NCBI RefSeq assembly: GCF_002028405.1
Contig: NZ_CP020046.1
Span: 682,001-746,000, forward strand
Source: Thiomonas intermedia
GTDB lineage: Bacteria > Pseudomonadota > Gammaproteobacteria > Burkholderiales > Burkholderiaceae_C
DNA length: 64,000 bases
Direction of reading: 5' to 3'
Part shown: positions 36,452-47,396 of the stretch, piece by piece
How positions within the stretch are numbered: position 1 is the stretch's first letter
How the letters are laid out: every line of letters begins with the position of its first letter
Notes under the pieces: model-generated
Told to the model about the DNA's origin: nothing
Database searches by the model: none
Seen by the model: only the letters and a program-made list of their open reading frames with translations
Translations under genes and position numbers: made by a program

Positions 36452-37426
36452 TCAGGGTTGCTTGGGCAGCAGCCCGATCGGATCGATGGACTTGCCACGC
36501 AGCCGGATCTCGAAATGCAGTTCAACGCGCGGCGCATCAGTCGAGCCCATCTCGGCAATCTTCTGCCCACGCTTCACCGTCTCGTTTTCCTTCACCAGCA
36601 TGGCGTTGTTGTGCGCATAGACGCTGATGTAGTCGTCGTTGTGCTTGATGATGATCAGCTTGCCGAAACCACGCAACTCCGAGCCGGCATACACGACACG
36701 CCCAGCCGCCGCCGCGTACACCGGATCGCCCAGATTGCCTGCGATGTCGATGCCCTTGCTCGTGGTGCCATTGAAACCCTGGATGATCTTGCCGCTGGCG
36801 GGCCAGGACCAGACGATGCCATCGTGCGTGGCCGTGGCCAGATTGCTGGCAAGCACCGTGGGGCCGCTCGGCGCGGCACTGGCCGAGGCTGCAGATGCAG
36901 GCGGAGCCGCCGCGGCGTTCACGGGCTTGGCGGGCGCCGGAGCCGGGCTGGCGCCATTGGCCGACTTGGCAGAGGTCACTGGCGCCAAGGGCGTGACGGC
37001 AAAGCTCTGCGCCGCACCGCCGTTGGGCAACGGCGCCGCAGCGGATGCCGCCGCAGCTGAGGGGCTCGCCGTTGCCGCCGCCTCCGGAGCCACGACACGC
37101 AAGACCTGACCCACTTCAATCACGTTCGGATCACTGAGGTTGTTCCACTGCGCCAGGTTTTGCCAAGTCGTGCCGTACTGCAGCGCGATGCGCCGAAGGG
37201 TATCGCCTGGCTGCACCGTGTAATAGCCGGGCTGTCCGGCCAATGACGAGGAGGCTGCCGTCGCAATACCCGCTGGCGCGGCCGCAACGGTGGCTGGCGG
37301 CGCATAAACCGGGGGCACTTTCTGGAAATTCTTTTGCTCGACTGGCACTGGGGCGAGCGACACCGAGGAGCAAGCGCCCAGGATGGCCGCGGCAGATAGA
37401 GTGAGAGCGAGCAGAGCAATCCGCAT
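36452..37426 (-). CDS. nlpD: NlpD-type murein hydrolase activator lipoprotein
   Basis: 324 residues. The lipoprotein signal ends at the lipobox ILGAC (Cys19). A LysM domain (about 68-112; [18 protein letters not shown]) precedes an Ala/Pro linker and a C-terminal M23-like LytM domain (about 205-320). The first metal ligand His of M23 enzymes is replaced (SKGIDIAGN) while YAHN and LHFEIR remain. A degenerate site fits an activator of amidases rather than an active peptidase. It is outer-membrane anchored and 8 bp upstream of rpoS. Confidence 0.94.
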   Translation of the reverse strand: MRIALLALTLSAAAILGACSSVSLAPVPVEQKNFQKVPPVYAPPATVAAAPAGIATAASSSLAGQPGYYTVQPGDTLRRIALQYGTTWQNLAQWNNLSDPNVIEVGQVLRVVAPEAAATASPSAAAASAAAPLPNGGAAQSFAVTPLAPVTSAKSANGASPAPAPAKPVNAAAAPPASAASASAAPSGPTVLASNLATATHDGIVWSWPASGKIIQGFNGTTSKGIDIAGNLGDPVYAAAAGRVVYAGSELRGFGKLIIIKHNDDYISVYAHNNAMLVKENETVKRGQKIAEMGSTDAPRVELHFEIRLRGKSIDPIGLLPKQP

Positions 37427-37456
37427 GGTGATGGACGTCGATTCAGGGAGGTCGGT

Positions 37457-38347
37457 TCAGATCAGGCCGGATTTTAAGGGGACGAACTTTGCCCCTTCGA
37501 GAGGCTGGACGTCGAAGGCGGTGGTGGTGCGCTTGCGATACAGCATGAGCTGTTGCGGATCTCCGATCGGGGCAATCAAAACCCCGCCCACGGCCAACTG
37601 GTCCAGCCAGGCCTGTGGCACGGTCAGCGCCGCGGCTCCCGAGAGAATCGCGTCGAACGGCGCGCCTTGCACACACCCCGACATGCCATCGCCCAGAATC
37701 AGTCGCAGGTTGGGAACCCGCAACGCGCGCAGATTGTTGCGCGCCAGATCATGCAGTGCGCGTATGCGCTCGACACTGTAGACCTCGACAGCAACACGGG
37801 CCGTCACCGCCGCGGCATAGCCGCAGCCGGTGCCGATATCGAGCACCTTGCCCAGGTTTGCGCGCGGCGCCAAGGCCTTGAGCGCAGCATCCAGGCCTCT
37901 GGCCACAACCGAGGGTTTGGAGATCGTCTGCTCGTATCCAATGGGCAAGGCGTTGTCGAGGTACGCCTGGGCCGCCAGGCCCGGTTCAACAAAGTGATGC
38001 CGCGGCACATCCTGCAGCGCCTGCAGGACACGCTCGTCAAACCCGCCCAGTTGTCGCAACCTGTCGACCATGCCGCGACGCACCGCATCCGAATCGAGCC
38101 CCGCCTGACGAGGCAGGCAGCGCGAGGGGCCTGGCGCGAGGGGCCGGGAGTCTGCTGTTCGCGATGCATGTGACGACACGGGCCGCGCCCGAGCCACCCC
38201 AGGCTCGCTTCTCGGCGACGGCGAGGCCGTGGACGATTTGCTCTGTGTTGCATCGGCCGATTGACGCACCGGCCAATGCACGAAGCGCGGCGGCGACTTG
38301 GTCCCCGCGCTCACACACGGCCTCGTGTTTCGAAGCGGGCCGCGCAC
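37457..38347 (-). CDS. pcm: Protein-L-isoaspartate O-methyltransferase
   Basis: 296 residues. The SAM-binding motif [14 protein letters not shown] is near residues 177-190, preceded by [15 protein letters not shown], the family signature, and followed by [11 protein letters not shown]. The enzyme repairs isoaspartyl damage in ageing proteins. The first 75 residues are a low-complexity Arg/Ser/Pro-rich extension, common in Burkholderiales Pcm proteins; a shorter start at 38074 is possible. It overlaps surE by 37 nt in the classic surE-pcm-nlpD-rpoS order. Confidence 0.92.
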   Translation of the reverse strand: MRGPLRNTRPCVSAGTKSPPRFVHWPVRQSADATQSKSSTASPSPRSEPGVARARPVSSHASRTADSRPLAPGPSRCLPRQAGLDSDAVRRGMVDRLRQLGGFDERVLQALQDVPRHHFVEPGLAAQAYLDNALPIGYEQTISKPSVVARGLDAALKALAPRANLGKVLDIGTGCGYAAAVTARVAVEVYSVERIRALHDLARNNLRALRVPNLRLILGDGMSGCVQGAPFDAILSGAAALTVPQAWLDQLAVGGVLIAPIGDPQQLMLYRKRTTTAFDVQPLEGAKFVPLKSGLI

Positions 38348-39066
38348 GACGTGATCTGGGCGTGATGCGTCAAGTCCAATTGCAAAGGCGTCAGGGACGC
38401 GCAGCCTTGGGCAATGGCATCAAAATCCGTTCCCTCCTGCTGATCCAGAGCCGCCCCGGCGCCGCCGATCCAATAGATCGTGTCTCCGTAGGGATTTTTC
38501 TGCACGACCACCGGCTGACTTGGATGTCGTTTGCCCAGGCGGGTCACACGCAAGCCCCCCAAGGCGTTCAAGGGGCGATTGGGAACATTCAGATTGAGTA
38601 ACTGGGCTTGAGGGGGGCTATCGGCAACCAGCTTGCCCACCACCTCGACAGTGACTGCGACGGCGGTGTCCAGATGCGCCCAGCCCTTTTCGACCAAGGA
38701 GACGGCCACCGCCGGAATGCCGAACAAATAGCCTTCGGTGGCCGCGGCCACCGTACCTGAGTAGATGGTGTCGTCACCAAGATTGGCGCCGTTGTTCACC
38801 CCGCTCACCACGAGATCCGGCCGGAAGTCGAGCAGGCCCGTCAGCGCGATGTGCACACAGTCCGACGGCGTGCCGTTGACGTAGCGAAATCCATTGCTGG
38901 CGGTATAGACCGACAAGGGCCGATTCAGCGTCAAGGCGTTCGATGCAGCACTCGCGTTCTGCTCGGGAGCAATAACCGTCACGTCCCAGTTCGCCCGCAA
39001 CCCTTCATACAGTGCGGCGAGACCCGGGGCCAGATACCCATCATCATTGGCAAGAAGAATTCGCAT
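38311..39066 (-). CDS. surE: 5'/3'-nucleotidase SurE
   Basis: 251 residues with the SurE metal site [24 protein letters not shown] and [22 protein letters not shown]. It is a metal-dependent nucleotidase and exopolyphosphatase that survives stress, in the cytoplasm. It is first in the surE-pcm-nlpD-rpoS group. ATG 39066 begins the canonical [11 protein letters not shown]-terminus. Confidence 0.96.
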   Translation of the reverse strand: MRILLANDDGYLAPGLAALYEGLRANWDVTVIAPEQNASAASNALTLNRPLSVYTASNGFRYVNGTPSDCVHIALTGLLDFRPDLVVSGVNNGANLGDDTIYSGTVAAATEGYLFGIPAVAVSLVEKGWAHLDTAVAVTVEVVGKLVADSPPQAQLLNLNVPNRPLNALGGLRVTRLGKRHPSQPVVVQKNPYGDTIYWIGGAGAALDQQEGTDFDAIAQGCASLTPLQLDLTHHAQITSCAARFETRGRV

Positions 39067-39181
39067 GGCCGCATCTTATCGGGTCATGGCGACCATTACA
39101 TCTGGCGCACCCTGGAGGTTGTTCCCCGCAAAGGCATGCAGGCCCGCTGCCTTGCATTTCAGGCATCGACTGCCTGCGAAC

Positions 39182-39274
39182 TGGTGCCCGGAGCGGGGCT
39201 CGAACCCGCACGCCCCTTTTCAGGAAAGCGGCGGATTTTAAGTCCGCTGCGTCTACCAATTTCGCCATCCGGGC
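39182..39274 (-). tRNA. tRNA-Leu (UAA)
   Basis: 93 nt with encoded CCA. The acceptor stem GCCCGGA pairs with TCCGGGC; the anticodon loop CTTAAAA gives anticodon TAA; a long variable arm marks a class II tRNA. Confidence 0.95.
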
Positions 39275-39299
39275 AAGCAGCAGCGCAAAACATGGGAGT

Positions 39300-39373
39300 T
39301 GGAGGCGGGGGTCGGAATCGAACCGGCATAGACGGCTTTGCAGGCCGCTGCATAACCACTCTGCCACCCCGCC
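39300..39373 (-). tRNA. tRNA-Cys (GCA)
   Basis: 74 nt with encoded CCA. The acceptor stem GGCGGGG is matched at the 3' end, and the anticodon loop CTGCAAA gives GCA. It lies 25 bp upstream of tRNA-Leu on the same strand, so they probably share a transcript. Confidence 0.95.
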
Positions 39374-39492
39374 GGGTGACTTGGCTTTACGCGAAGGGAG
39401 ATCCTACGCAAAAGCGCCCGACGCTGCAGCGTTGCCCCAAGCAGGTGACGCTATCGTCAAACCCCGCTGGATGAACCCATCGCGCCGGACAC

Positions 39493-39521
39493 AAAAAAGG
39501 GAAGCATGGCTTCCCTTTTTT
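39493..39521 (-). terminator. Intrinsic terminator between tRNA-Gly and tRNA-Cys
   Basis: AAAAAAGGGAAGC pairs with GCTTCCCTTTTTT around a 3-nt loop. On the minus strand it follows tRNA-Gly directly, so tRNA-Gly is a separate unit and Cys-Leu has its own promoter, or read-through supplies it. Confidence 0.85.
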
Positions 39522-39531
39522 GCTGAGAATT

Positions 39532-39607
39532 TGGAGCGGGAAACGAGGCTCGAACTCGCGACCTCAACCTTGGCAAGGTTGCGCTCTACCAACTGAGCTA
39601 TTCCCGC
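39532..39607 (-). tRNA. tRNA-Gly (GCC)
   Basis: 76 nt with encoded CCA. The acceptor stem GCGGGAA pairs with TTCCCGC, and the anticodon loop TTGCCAA gives GCC. A terminator follows. Confidence 0.95.
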
Positions 39608-39666
39608 GGAAAACAATAATTATTGCAGCACCAATCTGGGTTGTCAATAGCCCGCGAAAGGATTGA

Positions 39667-40566
39667 TCAATGCAACCCGCGCTCGTCCGGCTCATCCACC
39701 GATGTGGCAATCACGCTGACAGGGCGCCCTTTGAGGCGGTGCCACACGTAAAGCCCATAACCGGACAGGCCATAGAGAACGAACAAGCCGAACAGCACCA
39801 AAGGCGGCTGATACGCGATCAGCCCGATCAGCAGCACGATCAGGAAAATGCTGATGAAAGGCACGCTGCGCCGAAGGCTGAGGTCCTTGAAGCTATAGAA
39901 AGGAACATTGGTCACCATGGTGAGCCCGGCAAACAAGGTGATGACGAAGCTGAACCACGCCACGTGCGCGCCCTGCACGCCCGCATCGGTCATGATCCAA
40001 AGGAAACCCGCCACCAGGGCCGCCGCAGCCGGGCTGGGCAGCCCCTGGAAGTAACGCTTGTCGATCACGGCCACATTGGTATTGAACCGAGCAAGGCGCA
40101 ACGCAGCCCCGGCGCAATACACGAAGGCGGCCAACCAGCCCAGCTTGCCCAAGCCCCGCAGAGACCATTCATAAATAATGAGTGCAGGCGCTGCACCGAA
40201 AGACACCATATCGGCCAGCGAATCGAATTGGGCGCCAAACTCGCTCTGGGTGTTGGTCATGCGCGCCACCCGACCGTCGAGGCTGTCGAGCACCATGGCG
40301 GCGAAGATTGCCGTGGCCGCCGCGTCGTACCGGCCACTCATGGCCATCACGATGGCGTAGAACCCGCAGAACAGCGCGGCGGCAGTGAAGGAGTTGGGCA
40401 AGAGGTAGATGCCACGACGGCGGCGATGGGCCGGATCGTCATCGGGCTCAGGCGTTTGATGAGGCGCTTCAGGCATGCAGGACCGATCGGCTTTGGGGTC
40501 GGCGTCGGCGCCGGTTTGCTCCGACAGACTCGCCTGTTGGGGAAATTGGGCCACATTACGCGACAT
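39667..40566 (-). CDS. pssA: CDP-diacylglycerol-serine O-phosphatidyltransferase
   Basis: 299 residues of the CDP-alcohol phosphatidyltransferase family. The catalytic motif runs from DSLDGRVAR to GAQFDSLADMVSFG, with the Asp residues in place. About eight membrane segments follow a soluble, charged N-terminus. It makes phosphatidylserine, which the neighbouring Psd decarboxylates. ATG 40566 follows GAGG at good spacing; an ATG at 40476 would drop 30 unconserved residues. Confidence 0.94.
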   Translation of the reverse strand: MSRNVAQFPQQASLSEQTGADADPKADRSCMPEAPHQTPEPDDDPAHRRRRGIYLLPNSFTAAALFCGFYAIVMAMSGRYDAAATAIFAAMVLDSLDGRVARMTNTQSEFGAQFDSLADMVSFGAAPALIIYEWSLRGLGKLGWLAAFVYCAGAALRLARFNTNVAVIDKRYFQGLPSPAAAALVAGFLWIMTDAGVQGAHVAWFSFVITLFAGLTMVTNVPFYSFKDLSLRRSVPFISIFLIVLLIGLIAYQPPLVLFGLFVLYGLSGYGLYVWHRLKGRPVSVIATSVDEPDERGLH

Positions 40567-40607
40567 GCTCGACCTCGCTGGTGAAAGACCACATGCCTGC
40601 AAACCCG

Positions 40608-41249
40608 TCAGGCGGCAAAATCAGCCAACACCGTGCTGCTCGCATAGACCTTGTCTCCGATCGAGACGCGGGACTGCGCGTCCAGTGGAAGATAGACATC
40701 AACACGAGAGCCAAAACGGATGAAGCCAAAGCGCTGCCCACGTCGCAATGTTTCTCCAGACTTGACGTAGCACAGGATGCGCCGCGCAATCAATCCAGCG
40801 ACCTGCACCGCGGTCACGACGCGGCCCTCGCAATCGATCACCAGCGCATTGCGTTCATTCTGCTCGGACGCCTTGTCCAGATCGGCGTTCAGAAACTTGC
40901 CCGGAAAGTACTGAACATCGCGCAGATGGCCATCCACCGGCGCCCGGTTGGAGTGAACGTTGAACACATTCATGAACACACTGATCTTCAGTGCCTCTCG
41001 CTGTGCGTAAGGATCGAATGCTTGCGCGATGGCCACGATGCGGCCATCGGCCGGACTCAGAACCGCCAGAGGCTCGCGCGGAATGGGGCGCGCCGGATCG
41101 CGAAAAAACTGCACCACGAAGATCGTCAACAACCAGAGCGGCAGCGACCACCAGAAACCGGCAAGCGCCCAAAGGATGACGGACAGCAGCACGCTGGCTG
41201 CGATGAAAGGCCAGCCTTCGCGGGCCAGAATGGGATGGGGATATGTCAT
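40608..41249 (-). CDS. psd: Phosphatidylserine decarboxylase, short form
   Basis: 213 residues, the short Psd type found in many betaproteobacteria and archaea. Two N-terminal membrane segments precede VLSPADGRI and the motif [16 protein letters not shown]. The self-cleavage site is GS in [11 protein letters not shown] near residue 180, where Ser becomes the pyruvoyl group. It forms phosphatidylethanolamine. It lies 41 bp upstream of pssA in one operon. Confidence 0.94.
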   Translation of the reverse strand: MTYPHPILAREGWPFIAASVLLSVILWALAGFWWSLPLWLLTIFVVQFFRDPARPIPREPLAVLSPADGRIVAIAQAFDPYAQREALKISVFMNVFNVHSNRAPVDGHLRDVQYFPGKFLNADLDKASEQNERNALVIDCEGRVVTAVQVAGLIARRILCYVKSGETLRRGQRFGFIRFGSRVDVYLPLDAQSRVSIGDKVYASSTVLADFAA

Positions 41250-41286
41250 GGGCGAAGTTTAGTCGCCGGAAGTCCCGGCATGAAGC

Positions 41287-41314
41287 ACAACACCCGGCAT
41301 CGGCCGGGTGTTGT
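41287..41314 (-). terminator. Hairpin after ilvC
   Basis: An 11-bp stem ACAACACCCGG/CCGGGTGTTGT lies between ilvC and psd without a clear T-run, so it may be an attenuator or mRNA-stabilising stem rather than a full terminator. Confidence 0.55.
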
Positions 41315-41335
41315 CGCGATCAGAGTGCTTGAGGA

Positions 41336-42932
<1,597 letters not shown>

Positions 42933-43117
42933 GAATTCACTCCTCTGCGCAGGCTTCGTGCGGCGCCGGTAAGCGTCGCCTGGCTTCTGCGAGATTGATG
43001 ATGAAGCGTGCCCTGGGCACGCGGTTGTCGAAAGCGCCGGCATGGCGTGGGACGGATCGCTGCGCCCGGTGAGGCGCTGCTTCCGGCCACCGCCATGGCC
43101 TGGCGCGGTTCAGCGGT

Positions 43118-44908
43118 TCAGAGATCCTCCGAACCGAGCAGCATGTCGGTGATCCCGCGGCCCGCCTGCACCATGGGCCAGACGTTCTCCGTGGGGTCTA
43201 CCGAGATGTCGAGGAAGACCGTGCGATCCTTCATCGCAAATGCCTTCTCCATCGCCGGGCGCAGGTCTTCGGGCTTGTCCACCTTGATACCCACATGACC
43301 ATAGGCTTCGGCGAGCTTGACGAAGTCGGGCAGCGAGTCCATGTAGGAGTGGGAGTAGCGCCCCTCGTACTCGATCTCCTGCCACTGCCGCACCATGCCG
43401 AGGTAGCGGTTGTTGAGCAGAATGACCTTCACCGCCGTGCCGTACTGCAGGCAGGTGGCGAGTTCCTGAATGTTCATCTGGATGGAACCATCCCCCGTGA
43501 CACAGACGGCCTCGGCCTCGGGCTTGGCCAGCTTGATGCCCATGGCATAGGGCAGGCCCACGCCCATGGTGCCCAGACCGCCCGAATTGATCCAGCGGCG
43601 CGGCTCGGGGAATTTGTAGAGCTGCGCGGCCCACATCTGATGCTGCCCGACGTCGGAGCAGATATAGGTCTCGCGATCCTTGGTCAACTCGTACAGCGTG
43701 TCGATCACGGCCTGCGGCTTGATGACCTCGGTGGAATGGTCGTACGCGAGACAGTCGCGCTTGCGCCATTCCTCGATCTGAGCCCACCAGGCCGCCAGCG
43801 CGCCACCGTCATTCTTGTGGCCGGCCTTGAAAGACTGTTCGAGCTGGTCGATGAGTTCCTGCAGCACCTCGCCGACGTCGCCCACGATGGGCACATCCAC
43901 CTTCACTCGCTTCGAGATGGAGGAGGGATCGATGTCGATGTGCACGATCTTGCGCTGGTTCTGGGCGAAGTGCCCGGGATTGCCGATCACCCGATCGTCG
44001 AACCGCACGCCCACCGCGAGCAACACGTCGCAATGCTGCATGGCCATGTTCGCCTCGAAGGTGCCATGCATGCCGGGCATGCCGAGGAATTTCGGATCCT
44101 CTCCCGGAATGGCACCCAGGCCCATCAGCGTGTTGGTGCAGGGGTACTTCAGCAGATCGGCCAGTTTGCGCAACTCGGGAGATGCATTGGCCAGCACCAC
44201 ACCGCCGCCCGTGTAAATGTAGGGCCGCTTGGCCGAGAGCAACAGTTGCACCGCTTTGCGGATCTGACCGCCGTGGCCCTTGCGCACAGGGTTGTAGGAG
44301 CGCATCTCCACCGATTTCGGATACTCGAACGGTGCGGTGTGACGCGACACATCCTTGGGCACGTCCACCACCACCGGCCCTGGCCGGCCCGAACGGGCGA
44401 TGTGAAACGCCTTTTTCATCGTGGCCGCCAGATCGCGCACGTCCTTGACCAGGAAATTGTGTTTGACGACCGGGCGGGTGATGCCCACGGTGTCGCACTC
44501 CTGGAACGCATCCAGGCCGATAGCCGTCGTGGGAACCTGCCCCGTGATGATCACCATGGGGATCGAGTCCATATAGGCCGTGGCGATACCCGTGATGGCA
44601 TTGGTTGCGCCAGGGCCTGAGGTCACCAGGGCCACGCCGACCTCGCCCGTCGCACGCGCGTAGGCGTCTGCAGCGTGCACCGCGGCCGATTCCTGCCGCA
44701 CCAGTACATGCTGGATCGAGGTTTGCTTGTAGAGCTCGTCGTAGATGTAGAGCACGGCCCCGCCGGGGTAGCCCCACATGAATTCGACACCTTCTTCCTG
44801 AAGGCATCGCACCAGGATTTCAGCCCCGGTGAGGTCCTGCGCCTCTGCTGCGCCGGACTTTGATGCGGCCGTTGCGGCCGACTTGTGTTCTGTGCGGTTC
44901 ATTTCCAT
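43118..44908 (-). CDS. ilvB: Acetolactate synthase large (catalytic) subunit
   Basis: 596 residues, ThDP-dependent. The catalytic Glu is in VRQESAAVHAADAYARATGEVG, the FAD-binding middle domain has AVGVRFDDRVIG, and the ThDP/Mg motif is GDGSIQMNIQELATCLQYG. It forms acetolactate or acetohydroxybutyrate for valine, leucine and isoleucine. ATG 44908 follows AAGGTG; a second ATG two codons later is possible. The gene could equally be called ilvI. Confidence 0.96.
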   Translation of the reverse strand: MEMNRTEHKSAATAASKSGAAEAQDLTGAEILVRCLQEEGVEFMWGYPGGAVLYIYDELYKQTSIQHVLVRQESAAVHAADAYARATGEVGVALVTSGPGATNAITGIATAYMDSIPMVIITGQVPTTAIGLDAFQECDTVGITRPVVKHNFLVKDVRDLAATMKKAFHIARSGRPGPVVVDVPKDVSRHTAPFEYPKSVEMRSYNPVRKGHGGQIRKAVQLLLSAKRPYIYTGGGVVLANASPELRKLADLLKYPCTNTLMGLGAIPGEDPKFLGMPGMHGTFEANMAMQHCDVLLAVGVRFDDRVIGNPGHFAQNQRKIVHIDIDPSSISKRVKVDVPIVGDVGEVLQELIDQLEQSFKAGHKNDGGALAAWWAQIEEWRKRDCLAYDHSTEVIKPQAVIDTLYELTKDRETYICSDVGQHQMWAAQLYKFPEPRRWINSGGLGTMGVGLPYAMGIKLAKPEAEAVCVTGDGSIQMNIQELATCLQYGTAVKVILLNNRYLGMVRQWQEIEYEGRYSHSYMDSLPDFVKLAEAYGHVGIKVDKPEDLRPAMEKAFAMKDRTVFLDISVDPTENVWPMVQAGRGITDMLLGSEDL

Positions 44909-45241
44909 GAGTTCACCTTGTGAATTTCTCTAACGAAAGACTTCAGGTCTCCCTCTGCACCTGCTTGTGGCCGGCTTTTGGGATACACGTACGATCTGGA
45001 ACGTTGTGGGTGCTGCGCAAGCCTCGGATTTCGCAGGCTCATTGATGCGGCACGGAGGTTCAGACCAAACGGAACTGCGCAGTGTAGTGCAGCGCAGCAC
45101 CCATCTCCAAGTGCCGGGCATTCGACAGCGCCCCGACAGGATGCACGGTGACGTGCCCTGCGCGCCACTTCAGTGCGACCGCGCACCATTGCATAATCAT
45201 CGGTTGCCTCACCTCCCACGGACCGTTCAGGGTCCGATTCG
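44909..45241. other. Divergent intergenic region of ilvB and the ECF sigma gene
   Basis: About 330 bp with short dyads, including repeated CTGCGCA/TGCGCAG elements near 45015-45110. It must hold the promoters for both divergent transcripts. A leader peptide rich in branched-chain codons, as in enteric ilv attenuators, is not evident. Confidence 0.5.
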
Positions 45242-45805
45242 ATGGCCACCGAACGAGAACTCAGCGAATTCCTTGCCAGCGTCGACAAGCGCGCCTTCCT
45301 GCGCGCCGCGTTCTCGACCCGCGACGACGATGCCGCCATGGATCTGGTGCAGGATGCGATGATCAGTCTGGCCACCAAATACGCGGACAAGCCGCGCGAG
45401 GAATTGCCGCTGCTGTTCCAGCGCATTCTGACGAATGCGATTCTCGACTGGCATCGCAAACGCAAGGTCCGCACGGCGCTTTTCAGCAATCTTTCGGATT
45501 TCGAATCGTCCGACAGCGAGGGGGAATTCGACCTGCTCGAAACGCTGGAACTCGAAACGCTCAGCGAGCACCTCGAGAGCGCCGAGACCCAGGTTCAGCG
45601 GATGCAAATCCTTACACATCTCGAGGCGGAAATTTCGCGTTTGCCCGCACGTCAACGGGAAGCGTTTTTGCTACGTTACTGGGAGGAACACGACGTTGCC
45701 GAAACCGCGCAGGCCATGGGCTGCTCGGAAGGCAGCGTCAAAACGCATTGTTCGCGTGCCGTCCACGCCCTGGCACGCGCCCTGAAAGCTCAAGGCTACT
45801 CATGA
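45242..45805 (+). CDS. ECF-type RNA polymerase sigma factor
   Basis: 187 residues with sigma region 2 (about 20-85; MDLVQDAMISLATKYADKPREELPLLFQRILTNAILDWHRKRK) and region 4 (about 125-182; LEAEISRLPARQREAFLLRYWEEHDVAETAQAMGCSEGSVKTHCSRAVHALARAL). No signal or extra domain. The ATGA overlap with the DUF3619 gene indicates coupling. The operon layout suggests the next product is its membrane partner; regulon unknown. Confidence 0.93.
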   Translation: MATERELSEFLASVDKRAFLRAAFSTRDDDAAMDLVQDAMISLATKYADKPREELPLLFQRILTNAILDWHRKRKVRTALFSNLSDFESSDSEGEFDLLETLELETLSEHLESAETQVQRMQILTHLEAEISRLPARQREAFLLRYWEEHDVAETAQAMGCSEGSVKTHCSRAVHALARALKAQGYS

Positions 45806-46221
45806 AGAACGACGCAACTGACCTGCTGCGCCCCAAAGTGGAAGCCCGCCTTGCGCAGCAATTCGCCGCCCGGCTGCACGGGGCTGCGCAGCAGATCACA
45901 CCCGAACAGTCCGAGCGCCTCAAGGCTCTGCGGCTGATGGCGATCACCCAGGTCAAACGGACTCCCGCGACCACCGTGATCGCGCAAGGACAAACCTTGA
46001 CGCTGACCGGTCCGTCCCATTGGAAATCCTGGCTGTTTCGTGTCAGCGCGGTTCTGCCCTTGGTGCTGCTGATCGCCGGGCTATTGGTCTTGCAGGATTA
46101 CCAGCAAGAACGCTTCGTGCGCGTCACCGCCGATATCGACACGGCACTCCTGCTCGGCGATCTGCCACCGACGGCCTACGCCGATCCTGGATTTGCCCGC
46201 TATCTGAAGCTGGAGCGCTGA
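45802..46221 (+). CDS. DUF3619 single-pass membrane protein, candidate anti-sigma factor
   Basis: 139 residues. The first 75 or so are soluble and helical (RPKVEARLAQQFAARLHGAAQQITPEQSERL), then one membrane helix (WLFRVSAVLPLVLLIAGLLVL, about 82-102) and a short C-terminal tail outside. This topology and translational coupling to an ECF sigma gene match anti-sigma factors, but no known anti-sigma domain is recognisable. The TGATG overlap couples it to the DUF3106 gene. Confidence 0.8.
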   Translation: MKNDATDLLRPKVEARLAQQFAARLHGAAQQITPEQSERLKALRLMAITQVKRTPATTVIAQGQTLTLTGPSHWKSWLFRVSAVLPLVLLIAGLLVLQDYQQERFVRVTADIDTALLLGDLPPTAYADPGFARYLKLER

Positions 46222-46841
46222 TGATCCTGCGCTTCACCGCTCCACGCCCGATGGAGAAATGGCCCTGGTTGCTCGCCGCCCTGCTGCTGTGCATGGGGAT
46301 GGCGCTATCCGCCTTTTCCACAACCACCCTGGCTGCAGAATCGGTCCCGCCCGACTGGAGACACCTCAGCCCGGCTCAACAACACATTCTGGCGCCCCTT
46401 CAATCAGAGTGGACCGAGTTCGATCATGACCGGAAGCGGAAATGGCTGGATATCGCCGCACGTTACCCCGCCATGAGCGCCGAGCAACAACAGACGCTTC
46501 AGCGGCGCATGAACGAATGGGCGCACCTCAGCCCCGAGAAGCGGCGGCTGGCACGAGAGAACTTTCTTTCCACCGGCAAAGCACCGCTGCAGAGCCGACG
46601 TGAAGCCTGGGAGGCGTACCAGAAACTCCCGGAGGCCGAGCGTGAAAGGCTCAAGGAAGAGGCACGTCATCCCAAGCCTCACCCGGGGCAGGTCGGCAAA
46701 TACCTTCAGGAGAAGCACGGCGCGGCCGCCCGCAAACCACCGATCAAACACACCGCACCGACCCCCTCCACCGCCACCCCCGCTGCACGCGCCTCCTCGA
46801 CCGTGCCTTGCGCCGATGTGCTGCGCTGCCCGGCGCGCTAA
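46221..46841 (+). CDS. DUF3106 exported protein
   Basis: 206 residues with a signal or anchor (WPWLLAALLLCMGMALSAFSTTTLAA, about 14-39) and a helical region with repeated LSPAQQ, MSAEQQQ and LSPEKRR units, reminiscent of LTxxQ proteins such as Spy and CpxP. The C-terminal third is Pro/Ala/Thr-rich. It is probably periplasmic. A sensing role for the sigma system is inferred. Confidence 0.78.
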   Translation: MILRFTAPRPMEKWPWLLAALLLCMGMALSAFSTTTLAAESVPPDWRHLSPAQQHILAPLQSEWTEFDHDRKRKWLDIAARYPAMSAEQQQTLQRRMNEWAHLSPEKRRLARENFLSTGKAPLQSRREAWEAYQKLPEAERERLKEEARHPKPHPGQVGKYLQEKHGAAARKPPIKHTAPTPSTATPAARASSTVPCADVLRCPAR

Positions 46842-46871
46842 GGCGGAGTCAATGAGCAACGCGAGCGCAGT

Positions 46872-47390
46872 GTGGCCGTCTCGCCCGAAGGGCGCGCTGC
46901 CGTGAAGGCTCCGCCCCTGCGCCGCCGTCTGGCCTGTCTGATCTATGAGGGACTCATGCTTCTGGGCATCGCCCTCGTGACGTCAGCCGTCTCACTCGGA
47001 CTTCTTCGCCTCCTGGGCCTGGAACAAGGGACGAACCTGCACCGGCTGGCGCTCCAGGCAATGGAGTTCATTGTGCTGACGGGCTACGGCGCGGGCTTCT
47101 GGAGCGGCGGCCGGCAGACCTTGCCGATGAAAGTGTGGAAGATAGCGGTGGTCGCGAAGTCCGGCGCGCCCCTTGGTGTCGGGCGTGCGCTGTGGCGCGC
47201 CATTCTGGCCTGGTTGTGGGTGCTTCCGGCACTGCTGGCGGCAGCCGCTCTTCATCTTTCACCCAGTTCGACCGCCTGGCTTGTCGCTGCAGGCCTCTTG
47301 CTCTGGGCCGCAGCCAGCCAGCTACGGCCCGATCACCAGTTTCTGCACGATGGCCTGGCCGGCACCCGCCTCATCCAGGACTCCATTTAA
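46872..47390 (+). CDS. RDD-family membrane protein
   Basis: 172 residues. RRRLACLIYEGLMLLGIALV starts the RDD domain, with RQTLPMKVWKIAVV and DHQFLHDGLAGTRLI at the end, both typical. Four membrane segments are likely. Function is unknown; transport-related roles have been proposed for the family. GTG 46872 is used here, although another GTG at 46902 is possible. It is the fourth gene of the sigma operon. Confidence 0.82.
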   Translation: MAVSPEGRAAVKAPPLRRRLACLIYEGLMLLGIALVTSAVSLGLLRLLGLEQGTNLHRLALQAMEFIVLTGYGAGFWSGGRQTLPMKVWKIAVVAKSGAPLGVGRALWRAILAWLWVLPALLAAAALHLSPSSTAWLVAAGLLLWAAASQLRPDHQFLHDGLAGTRLIQDSI

Positions 47391-47396
47391 GGCTCC

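Noticed and set aside
44909-45241. An ilv attenuator with leader peptide
   Set aside because: No short frame rich in Ile, Val and Leu codons followed by alternative hairpins could be identified.
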